Source of the DNA: Firmicutes bacterium CAG:475
GTDB taxonomy: Bacteria; Bacillota; Clostridia; Christensenellales; CAG-917
Length of the DNA: 7,926 nucleotides
Direction of reading: 5' to 3'
NCBI GenBank assembly: GCA_000434435.1
Contig: FR895585.1
Coordinates: 5,442 to 13,367 of the forward strand
The position numbers and the translations under genes were made by a program. This document shows positions 1 through 5,713 of this stretch, piece by piece (position 1 is the stretch's first letter; each line of letters begins with the position of its first letter). The notes under the pieces are model-generated. The model saw only the letters and a program-made list of their open reading frames with translations. It was not told the origin of the DNA and ran no database searches.

Positions 1-1
1 A

Positions 2-40
2 GCGGTTCAAGAGCAACCGGGCGACGACGAAAACGAGTGA
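2..40 (+). CDS. C-terminal tail of upstream gene, probably ribosome-binding factor A
   Basis: Only the last 12 codons and a TGA stop (38-40) lie in the window. They read AVQEQPGDDENE, an acidic hydrophilic tail. The stop overlaps the next start codon (TGATG), which is typical of a translationally coupled operon and suggests this frame is real. The tail itself carries no diagnostic motif. The rbfA guess comes only from gene order, because in many Firmicutes rbfA directly precedes the DHH phosphoesterase gene and truB. RbfA is a small cold-shock 30S maturation factor. I am fairly sure this is the end of a coding region, but the identity is inference. Confidence 0.45.
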   Translation, partial: AVQEQPGDDENE

Positions 41-996
41 TGAACAACGATATCCTTCAAGAAATCGCAAAAAGGATAAATCGCGCAAACGATATTGCGC
101 TTTATTGTCACACCAAGCCCGACGGCGACGCGCTTGGCAGTATGTTAGCGCTTTACGTTGCGCTGAAAAACAAAGGCAAAAACGTCGCTGCGTATTGCGA
201 TTCGACCGTGCCGGACAAATATAAGTGCCTCTACAAGAGCGAGGAAATAACGTTTCCGCAAAAGAGAGTGCACGAGCTTGCAATCGGCATCGATTCAAGC
301 TCTATCGACAGGCTCGGACAATGTATGAAGTCGTTTTTGTCGGCAAAGGCGCAAATTGCAATCGATCATCACAAATCCTTTGAAAGATTTGCGTCGCTAT
401 GTTACGTCGACGGCAACGCGAGCGCTTGTGCGGAGATTGTTTTCGAGCTTTTGAAGGGAATGAAAGCAATTGACGAAAACGTTGCAAAACTCCTGTTTTG
501 CGGTATCGTAACGGATAGCGGTTGTTTCTCGTATTCCAACGTCACGAAACGAACTCACGAAATCACTTGCGAGTTGTTGAAATACGATTTTGACGCAAGC
601 GGAACGATTTACGATGTTTATCGCAGTATTTCGCTCGACAAATTCAACCTTAAACGCAGAGCGTTGGCAAACGTTAAGTTTTTTGAAAACAATCAGATTG
701 CCGTTATGCGATTTATGGCGTATGACTTTTCGGCAACAAATACGACTTGCGACGACACCGAAGGGATCGTTTCCGAACTTATAGACGTGGATCGAGTCAA
801 AGTTGCATATGCACTCTCACAAGTCGGCGAGAGAAATTTCAAGATGAGCATCCGCACAAAAGATCCCGTCGACGCTTGCGATATAGCAATGACTTTCGGC
901 GGTGGCGGACATAAGAACGCCGCGGGATGCAGGGTGAACGGCTATCTAGAAGACATCGAAGAGAAACTTGTGAAACTTGCAAAAGACAGAATCTGA
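40..996 (+). CDS. nrnA: DHH/DHHA1 phosphoesterase, NrnA-type oligoribonuclease/pAp phosphatase
   Basis: Predicted cytosolic Mn-dependent enzyme of 318 residues, the usual length for NrnA. NrnA degrades 2-5-nt nanoRNAs and dephosphorylates 3'-phosphoadenosine 5'-phosphate. The DHH domain shows every catalytic motif: HTKPDGDALGS near residue 24 (D28, D30), GIDSSS with D85, the DHH signature at 109-111 (IDHHKS), and GIVTDSG with D159. The C-terminal DHHA1 substrate-binding domain ends in GGGGHKNAAGC (287-297), the glycine-rich RNA/nucleotide-binding loop. I chose the ATG at 40, which overlaps the upstream TGA; a GTG at 37 in the same frame would add one residue. No clear Shine-Dalgarno is visible, so coupled translation from the upstream gene is likely. 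The next gene, truB, starts 26 bases after the stop. Family assignment is firm; the nanoRNA/pAp substrate is known for NrnA and inferred here. Confidence 0.93.
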   Translation: MNNDILQEIAKRINRANDIALYCHTKPDGDALGSMLALYVALKNKGKNVAAYCDSTVPDKYKCLYKSEEITFPQKRVHELAIGIDSSSIDRLGQCMKSFLSAKAQIAIDHHKSFERFASLCYVDGNASACAEIVFELLKGMKAIDENVAKLLFCGIVTDSGCFSYSNVTKRTHEITCELLKYDFDASGTIYDVYRSISLDKFNLKRRALANVKFFENNQIAVMRFMAYDFSATNTTCDDTEGIVSELIDVDRVKVAYALSQVGERNFKMSIRTKDPVDACDIAMTFGGGGHKNAAGCRVNGYLEDIEEKLVKLAKDRI

Positions 997-1007
997 CGAT
1001 TCTTTTT
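988..1007 (+). terminator. Terminator-like hairpin over the nrnA stop codon
   Basis: AGAATC (988-993) and GATTCT (998-1003) form a perfect 6-bp stem with the loop TGAC, followed by TTTT (1004-1007). The nrnA stop TGA (994-996) lies in the loop. The layout is that of a weak intrinsic terminator, but only two of six pairs are G-C, so it may act as a leaky attenuator or be chance. A ribosome ending nrnA translation would cover and melt it. Confidence 0.3.
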
Positions 1008-1022
1008 AAATCAATAACAAAC

Positions 1023-1910
1023 ATGAAAGGCTTTGTCAACATCAATAAACCTTCGGGGATGACTTCGAGCGACGTCGTCGTAAAAGTGCGCGGAATCTTG
1101 CGCAGAGCGAGCGGCGAAAAGCAAAAAGTCGGACATCTCGGCACGCTCGACCCAATCGGGACGGGAGTTTTGCCGATTGCCGTGGGGAGTGCGACAAGGC
1201 TTTTCGATTATATGCAAGAAAAAGTCAAGGTGTATCGTGCGACTTTCGTTTTCGGACAGACGACCGATACGCTTGACATTACGGGCAATATAACAGGTGA
1301 GTGCGACGTTTTTCCGACAAAAGAGCAAATAGATGTCGCCGTTAGCGCAATACACGGTGAAATCGACCAAATTCCGCCGCAATATTCGGCAAAATCGGTG
1401 GACGGGGTGAGGGCATATGACTTTGCAAGAAAGGGCATCGAAGTCGATTTGAAGCCGAAAAGAATAACAATTTACTATATAAAGACCGTTGATTGCGATC
1501 TTGACGGCACTCCTTACAAACTCGATAAAAACGAATATGCTTTTGAGATTGCATGTTCGAGCGGAACGTATATTCGTTCGATTGCACGCGATCTTGCAGG
1601 CGCACTCGGCACTGTTGCTTATATGTCTTCGATTCATCGCATAAAGAGCGGAGATTTTGAAATTCAAGATGCGGTAACGTTGACCGATTTTGAAAAAGAA
1701 CCGTTTAGATATCTTAAATCTGTGGACTTTGCATTGAAATCTTATGGTAGAATTACGCTTGACGAGAAACAAAAGTCCAAAGCACTCAACGGCGTGGCAA
1801 TTAAAACGGACGAACTTCCCGACGGCGATTACGTCGTTGACGACGGCGTTGAAACGCTTGCGATAGGGCACGTTTCGGACGGAATTTTGAGATTGAAAAC
1901 CAGACTGTAA
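1023..1910 (+). CDS. truB: tRNA pseudouridine(55) synthase TruB
   Basis: Isomerises U55 to pseudouridine in the T-loop of elongator tRNAs. The protein is 295 residues, normal for TruB. It opens with the family's typical N-terminus, GFVNINKPSGMTS (residues 3-15). The catalytic aspartate is D43 in GHLGTLDPIGTGVLP. Further family motifs are YRATFVFGQTTDTLD, IPPQYSAKSVDG and the late SSGTYIRSIARDLAGALG. The last 60 or so residues form the small TruB C-terminal domain. The ATG at 1023 fits the conserved N-terminus; an in-frame ATG at 927 would add 32 residues inside nrnA with no family counterpart. There is no Shine-Dalgarno before the start, only a U/A-rich leader following the small hairpin at the nrnA stop. 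The stop at 1908-1910 overlaps the ribF ribosome-binding site. Function is confident from motifs and from the usual pairing with ribF. Confidence 0.97.
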   Translation: MKGFVNINKPSGMTSSDVVVKVRGILRRASGEKQKVGHLGTLDPIGTGVLPIAVGSATRLFDYMQEKVKVYRATFVFGQTTDTLDITGNITGECDVFPTKEQIDVAVSAIHGEIDQIPPQYSAKSVDGVRAYDFARKGIEVDLKPKRITIYYIKTVDCDLDGTPYKLDKNEYAFEIACSSGTYIRSIARDLAGALGTVAYMSSIHRIKSGDFEIQDAVTLTDFEKEPFRYLKSVDFALKSYGRITLDEKQKSKALNGVAIKTDELPDGDYVVDDGVETLAIGHVSDGILRLKTRL

Positions 1911-1915
1911 GGAGG
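1909..1915 (+). promoter_or_regulatory. Strong Shine-Dalgarno that fixes the TTG start of ribF
   Basis: AAGGAGG starts within the truB stop codon and lies 8 bases before TTG at 1924. It is the strongest ribosome-binding site in the window. It supports the non-ATG start, because the protein reads in family register from that codon and no ATG lies nearby in frame. Confidence 0.85.
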
Positions 1916-1923
1916 CGTTAAAA

Positions 1924-2853
1924 TTGCAAGTTGTAGATTTCAATAAAAAATTCGATGCGCCGATTGCGGTTGCTCTGGGTTTTTTTGATTGTATTCATAA
2001 CGGCCACAAGAAACTTGTCGACGGCGCGATAGATTTTTCAAGAAGTAACGGGACAAAGAGTGCACTTTTGACTTTTGTCAACGATCCGAACATTGCTTTG
2101 GGAAAAGATAAACAGATTTTTTCATTTGACGACAGAGTTAAAGTGCTTAAAAAATGCGGACTAGACGTTGTTATCGGTGCGGTTTTTGACAGTAATTTTG
2201 CCGATATGTTGCCAACCGAGTTTTTGGATACGTTGAGTGCAAATTTCAATGTAAAAGCAATATTTGTCGGCTCGGATTACACGTTCGGAAAGTTTGCGAA
2301 AGGAAACGTGGACATGTTAGACGTTTATTGCAGAGCGCACGGCATCGAGCTTCACGTTTTGCCTTTTGAAACCGTCGACGGCAAAAAACTGTCGACTTCT
2401 ACACTTAAATCCTACGTAAAAAACGGGCAAATCGATATGTTGAACGAACATCTTGCAATGCCGTATTTTATGAGCGGAAAAGTCGTACATGCACGCCATA
2501 AGGGCACTTCGATCGGATTTCCGACCACGAATATTGCACCCGATTCGTCAAGACTTGCGCTTGCAAACGGAATATATGCGACGTTTTGCAAGGTTGACGA
2601 CAAAATTTTCAAGTCAATGACGAACGTCGGCACGAAACCTACTTTTTCGGATAATTCGGTGTCGATCGAGACTTATATTATGGATTTTTCGGATGACGTT
2701 TACGGCAAGAATATAACCGTATATTTCATCAAAAAAATGCGCGATATAGTCAAATTCGACTCTCCGAACGACTTAAAACGTCAGCTTGACAAGGACGAAA
2801 AGGAAGCAAATAGAATTCTCGACGCTTCATCGTCAACGAAGAAAAATTTGTAA
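1924..2853 (+). CDS. ribF: Bifunctional riboflavin kinase/FAD synthetase RibF
   Basis: Converts riboflavin to FMN and FMN to FAD, both with ATP, in the cytosol. The product is 309 residues, the normal length. The N-terminal adenylyltransferase half has GFFDCIHNGH at 19-28 (the GxFDxxHxGH nucleotide-binding motif) and FVGSDYTFG near 114-122. The usual ISSTxIR phosphate-binding motif appears as STSTLK at 157-162, with L and K replacing I and R. The C-terminal flavokinase half has GKVVHARHKGTSIGFPTTN (185-203), whose PTTN is the metal/ATP site, then NVGTKPTF and IETYIMDF with the probable catalytic base E249. The KKMRDIVKFDSPNDLKRQL region is also typical. The TTG start is set by a strong AAGGAGG. 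The gene lies 13 bases after truB and 20 before the next gene, so it is co-transcribed. No FMN riboswitch is visible upstream. Identity is firm. Confidence 0.97.
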   Translation: MQVVDFNKKFDAPIAVALGFFDCIHNGHKKLVDGAIDFSRSNGTKSALLTFVNDPNIALGKDKQIFSFDDRVKVLKKCGLDVVIGAVFDSNFADMLPTEFLDTLSANFNVKAIFVGSDYTFGKFAKGNVDMLDVYCRAHGIELHVLPFETVDGKKLSTSTLKSYVKNGQIDMLNEHLAMPYFMSGKVVHARHKGTSIGFPTTNIAPDSSRLALANGIYATFCKVDDKIFKSMTNVGTKPTFSDNSVSIETYIMDFSDDVYGKNITVYFIKKMRDIVKFDSPNDLKRQLDKDEKEANRILDASSSTKKNL

Positions 2854-2873
2854 GAACTTATACCGAGGTAAAA

Positions 2874-3746
2874 ATGATAAAAAATCACCAAACGGCAATG
2901 TTCGGGCCTTCCGGTCACGACGAACAATTTGTAAAAGACGGTTTGAGCGCAACGCTTCAAATGCCCAAATGGCTCAGCGAAAAGGGCTTGGATTTGTTTG
3001 AATATTCTTTTGGCAAAGGCGTCAGAATCAGCGATGCAACTGCGGAAGCGATAGGGAATGAGTCCGACAAGTACGGCATTGAAATCAGCGTCCATGCGCC
3101 GTATTTCATCAATTTTGCATCCGTTGAGCAAGAAAAAGCCGAGAATTCCATCAACTATCTGACAAGCTCGCTCAAAGCACTTCGTCATTTTCACGGTCAA
3201 AGATGTGTTTTTCATCCGGGCGCAGAGGGCAAACAACCTAGAAACGAAGCATTTGCGCGTACGCTCGACAACTTTTCGCGCGCTCTTGACGTCATAAAAG
3301 AAAACGGTGACGACGATCTCATCGTTTGTCCCGAAACAATGGGCAAACAGGCGCAAATCGGAACGGTGAAGGAGGTTATAGAGCTTTGTAAGCTCGCTCC
3401 GAACGTTTATCCGTGCGTCGATTTCGGGCACGTCAACAGTTTGTGGGGCGGCGCATTGAAGACGGCTGACGATTTCCAACGCATAATCGACGATATGTTT
3501 GACGGCATCGGCGAAGAAAAAACAAAAAATATGCACGTGCATTTCAGCAAGATTATGTACGGAGCGAAAGGGGAAATTAAGCATTTGACCTTTGCCGACA
3601 ACATTTACGGACCTGAATTTGAACCGCTGTGCGAAGTGATTGTCAAAAACAATCTAACGCCTCACGTTTTGAGCGAATCCGCCGGAACTCAAATGTTCGA
3701 CTCGCTCTACATGAAAGAGAAGTACGAAAGTATGATGCAAAATTAA
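2874..3746 (+). CDS. Endonuclease IV-like TIM-barrel metalloprotein (AP endonuclease family 2)
   Basis: A 290-residue TIM-barrel protein of the xylose isomerase-like/AP endonuclease 2 superfamily, close in length to E. coli Nfo (285). Nearly all trinuclear zinc ligands of Nfo have counterparts at similar spacing: H74 (VHAPYFIN), H114 (FHPG), E154 (CPET), D183 and H186 (CVDFGH), H223 (HVHFSK), H237 (KHLTF) and E268 (SES). Y77 matches the DNA-contacting Y72 of Nfo. The partner of Nfo D229 is not in place: I235 sits two residues before H237, and E234 is the nearest acid. GAGG at 2865-2868 lies 5 bases before the ATG. The gene is 20 bases after ribF and probably the last of the operon. It may be a true AP endonuclease (deoxyribonuclease IV) or a related sugar isomerase/epimerase-type enzyme. 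The fold is confident, the exact reaction is not. Confidence 0.8.
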   Translation: MIKNHQTAMFGPSGHDEQFVKDGLSATLQMPKWLSEKGLDLFEYSFGKGVRISDATAEAIGNESDKYGIEISVHAPYFINFASVEQEKAENSINYLTSSLKALRHFHGQRCVFHPGAEGKQPRNEAFARTLDNFSRALDVIKENGDDDLIVCPETMGKQAQIGTVKEVIELCKLAPNVYPCVDFGHVNSLWGGALKTADDFQRIIDDMFDGIGEEKTKNMHVHFSKIMYGAKGEIKHLTFADNIYGPEFEPLCEVIVKNNLTPHVLSESAGTQMFDSLYMKEKYESMMQN

Positions 3747-3791
3747 TTCTATTTTTCGAGAACATGTGTCAATATTAATTTATATAGGTGG

Positions 3792-3830
3792 TGCAGACTG
3801 CATATTGTGTGTGGTCTGCATTTCATTTTC
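3792..3830 (+). terminator. Probable terminator of the plus-strand operon
   Basis: TGCAGAC (3792-3798) pairs perfectly with GTCTGCA (3814-3820). Weaker inner pairs (T-G, G-T, C-G, A-T) extend the stem towards the loop. A T-rich tail, TTTCATTTT, follows at once. It lies about 45 bases after the last plus-strand stop codon, where an operon terminator is expected. The U-tract is interrupted by CA, so efficiency may be moderate. Read on the minus strand the stem has no T-tract after it, so it is not obviously bidirectional. Confidence 0.6.
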
Positions 3831-3867
3831 AAAATATGCTGTTTAAAAATTGTTAAGAAATTTTTGT

Positions 3868-3898
3868 TTGACAAGGAAGAGAATATGCGTTTTATAAT
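3868..3898 (+). promoter_or_regulatory. Consensus sigma-A promoter with no recognised gene downstream
   Basis: TTGACA (3868-3873) and TATAAT (3893-3898) both match the housekeeping consensus exactly, in a very AT-rich setting, separated by 19 bases. The spacer is longer than the optimal 17; the overlapping hexamer TTTATA (3891-3896) would give 17. Transcription would start near 3905 and run rightwards. The site lies after the plus-strand operon terminator and points into a gene-free stretch that converges on the minus-strand operon. In AT-rich DNA chance hexamers occur, but two perfect ones in a usable arrangement are uncommon. Confidence 0.5.
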
Positions 3899-4299
3899 AT
3901 TTAAACGGTTTTAAAACTATTCGCAAAACACGAGCTTTACGCAAAGAAAGTGGTAAAAATAGCACTAAATAGAGGTTTTAAAAATTATTTTGAAAATTTT
4001 GTAAAATTTAGATTTCATATTCTTATTGCGTATTTTACATGAATTTGATTTGGTTTTTATGCTGGTTTTCCGACTCGATTATCGACGGATTTGCTCGCGC
4101 GGTTTTAGTTTTTGCAGAACTTGTCGGTTGTTTCAACGCTGTTATTTCGGCTGATATCGCGTTTGATTATACTGCCGATTCTTCGGTTAGTTTCACCATT
4201 ATTTTTTTTGATGTGTTTCCTACCGATTATTCACTTGTTATTACGGTTAATCTGCCAAAACGCTAGTGATTTTGCCGTGAATTTCTTGCTCGTTTTATC
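3899..4299 (+). other. Gene-free stretch downstream of the orphan promoter
   Basis: No convincing gene lies here. The first part (3899-4035) is extremely AT-rich. It contains TTTTAAAACT (3909-3918), which can pair with GGTTTTAAAA (3974-3983), so a transcript from the orphan promoter could fold back on itself. From about 4040 the DNA is T-rich on the plus strand but has higher G+C, like the coding regions. One open frame, 4039-4266 (75 codons, hydrophobic product), lacks a Shine-Dalgarno and any familiar motif, and a second frame overlaps it. A stem-loop around CCGATTCTTCGG (4175-4186) is followed by eight T at 4202-4209, ten bases too far for a classic terminator. The stretch could be an unknown small RNA gene, a decayed gene, or plain spacer. 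Confidence 0.35.
4111..4230. repeat. Possible degenerate 60-bp tandem repeat
   Basis: The 60-base segments 4111-4170 and 4171-4230 align without gaps at 32 of 60 positions by my count. Both contain TTTCA at unit positions 21-25 and end in GATTAT. The 60 bases after them (4231-4290) share CGGTTA but match less well. Both segments are T-rich, which raises chance identity, so the repeat is suggestive only. Confidence 0.25.
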
Positions 4300-4353
4300 G
4301 ATTGATTTTCCGAAGATTCGGCGGAGTTTTATGGCTACGTTTTGAAATCAATC
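4300..4353. repeat. Nested inverted repeat just past the end of the PLP-enzyme gene
   Basis: GATTGATTT (4300-4308) and AAATCAATC (4345-4353) are perfect 9-bp inverted repeats. Inside lies a second small palindrome, CCGAA-GA-TTCGG (4310-4321). The structure begins 5 bases beyond the stop of the minus-strand PLP gene, so it would fold in the 3' untranslated RNA of that operon. There is no U-tract after it in the minus direction, so it is not a standard intrinsic terminator. It might protect the 3' end or affect convergent transcripts. Confidence 0.4.
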
Positions 4354-4358
4354 TGCAG

Positions 4359-5609
4359 TTATTTGTCAAAATTCAGCGTTTCAAGCGTATGCAAAACCGC
4401 CAAATATGCGTGTTCATAGGTCAAACCGCCTTGAACGTACACGATATACGGTTCTTTGATCGGCGAATCCGCGCTCAGCTCGATTGACGAGCCCTGAACG
4501 AACGCTCCGGCCGCCATAATGACTTGATTTTGATATCCGGGCATATCCCACGGAAGCGGCTTTACGTTGCTGTCAATTGGCGAAATCTCTTGAATTGCGC
4601 CGCAAAAATCGATAAGTTTGTCCTCAGAACCGAGTTTTATGCTCGTAACGATGTCATAAGGTTTCATATCGTCACGCGGCAGCGTTTCAAAACCGAGTTT
4701 TGAGTAGGTTTTTGCAAACAAAAGCGAGCCTTTGAGCGCGTTTTTGACCGCCGACGGAGCCAAAAACAGACCTTGATAATACGGTAAATAACCATAGGCA
4801 TACGAGCCTTCTTCCATGCCGAGCGACGGAGCTGTCAAACGGTAGGAAACTTGCTCGACAAGTGAGGATTTTCCTGCGATATAGCCGCCTGTCGGTGCAA
4901 TTCCGCCTCCGATATTCTTGATAAGCGAGCCTGCGATGAGGTCTGCGCCGACGTCCGTAGGCTCGATTTTTTCGACGAATTCGCCGTAGCAATTATCGAT
5001 TAAAACGAGCGTTTCGGGGCTGATTTTTTTGACGAATTTGATGAGTTTTTCGACGTTTTCGACGCTGATTGCTTGTCTAAGACTGTATCCGCGGCTTCTT
5101 GCGGCAAAAACAGCCTTGATTTTTTCGGATTTAAGTGCGTTTTCAATGGCGTCATAGTCAAATTCGGGCGTCAAATCCGGGTTCGTTTTGAGGTCAATTT
5201 TGTCGAATTTGACGCCAAAATCTCTCAAAGAACCTTTGTTTTCGGCCAAAATTACGTCTGTAAGAGTGTCGTAAGGCATGCCGGAAACCGCCAAAAGTTT
5301 GTCGCCCGGGCGCAAAACTCCGAAAAGCATGAGCGTCAAAGCATGTGTTCCCGATACGATATTAGGAGAAACAATCGCGCTTTCGGCGTGGAAAATGTCG
5401 GCATAAAGCTTGCAAAGCGTATCGCGGCCGATGTCGTCGTAGCCGTAGCCTGTTGTGCCGAACATATGGCGCGCTTGAATCGATTGATTTTTGTATGCGT
5501 CAAGCACCTTTTTTTGATTGTAAAGCGCAATGTCTTCAAGACGTGCGTATTGGTCTTTAAGCTCGATTTCGCACTCGGATACTAGATTTTTTGCAGAAAT
5601 TTTGTCCAT
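4359..5609 (-). CDS. Methionine gamma-lyase/aluminium-resistance family PLP enzyme (YnbB-like)
   Basis: Fold-type I pyridoxal-phosphate enzyme of 416 residues, in the family annotated as aluminium resistance protein or methionine gamma-lyase family (B. subtilis YnbB type). The probable Schiff-base lysine is K231 in GSLIKNIGGG, and D205 in VLIDNCYGEF should hold the pyridine nitrogen. The conserved early motif FGTTGYGYDDIGRD (50-63) and GTHALTLMLFGVLRPGD (87-103) match the family. The ATG at 5609 is preceded by AAAAGG (5617-5622) seven bases upstream; the open frame continues further upstream but only through intergenic DNA and the miaA end. It follows miaA in the same direction after a gap of 104 bases, a neighbourhood seen in Firmicutes. 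Family members are predicted carbon-sulfur lyases, but the physiological substrate is not known to me. Family placement is firm, reaction uncertain. Confidence 0.9.
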   Translation of the reverse strand: MDKISAKNLVSECEIELKDQYARLEDIALYNQKKVLDAYKNQSIQARHMFGTTGYGYDDIGRDTLCKLYADIFHAESAIVSPNIVSGTHALTLMLFGVLRPGDKLLAVSGMPYDTLTDVILAENKGSLRDFGVKFDKIDLKTNPDLTPEFDYDAIENALKSEKIKAVFAARSRGYSLRQAISVENVEKLIKFVKKISPETLVLIDNCYGEFVEKIEPTDVGADLIAGSLIKNIGGGIAPTGGYIAGKSSLVEQVSYRLTAPSLGMEEGSYAYGYLPYYQGLFLAPSAVKNALKGSLLFAKTYSKLGFETLPRDDMKPYDIVTSIKLGSEDKLIDFCGAIQEISPIDSNVKPLPWDMPGYQNQVIMAAGAFVQGSSIELSADSPIKEPYIVYVQGGLTYEHAYLAVLHTLETLNFDK

Positions 5610-5713
5610 ATTTATGCCTTTTAGTGATAATTTTTGTTTATTTCGATTGATATTTTGGTTTATATCTGTGCCAAAGTATGCGATTTTTGCTGTTATGTTA
5701 TTTGGTGTTATCG

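Noticed and set aside
927..1022. Upstream in-frame ATG that would extend TruB by 32 residues
   Set aside because: The extension lies within the nrnA DHHA1 coding region and has no counterpart in the family, while the ATG at 1023 gives the canonical N-terminus.
1011..1943. Long 310-codon minus-strand ORF over truB
   Set aside because: It is the antisense shadow of truB, whose motifs and length are fully canonical; the antisense product is Cys/Arg/Phe-rich with no family features.
3885..3914. Nine-residue ORF (MRFIIFKRF) preceded by AAGGA at 3873-3877
   Set aside because: It overlaps the -10 box of the better-supported promoter, so both cannot be used from that start. A nine-codon frame in AT-rich DNA is easily chance.
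3907..3984. Two GTTTTAAAA motifs that resemble the start of CRISPR repeats
   Set aside because: Only short AT-rich matches, no regular array, no spacers and no cas genes in the window.
4175..4209. CCGATTCTTCGG hairpin followed by eight T as an intrinsic terminator
   Set aside because: Ten bases separate the stem from the T-run, and the stem is short with a bulge, so it does not meet the usual layout. It is noted only as a possible 3' end of the unknown transcript.
4039..4266. 75-codon plus-strand ORF with a hydrophobic product, possible small membrane protein
   Set aside because: There is no Shine-Dalgarno, no recognisable motif, and another frame overlaps it. T-rich DNA gives hydrophobic translations by default, and the region shows degenerate repeats instead of a clear coding pattern.
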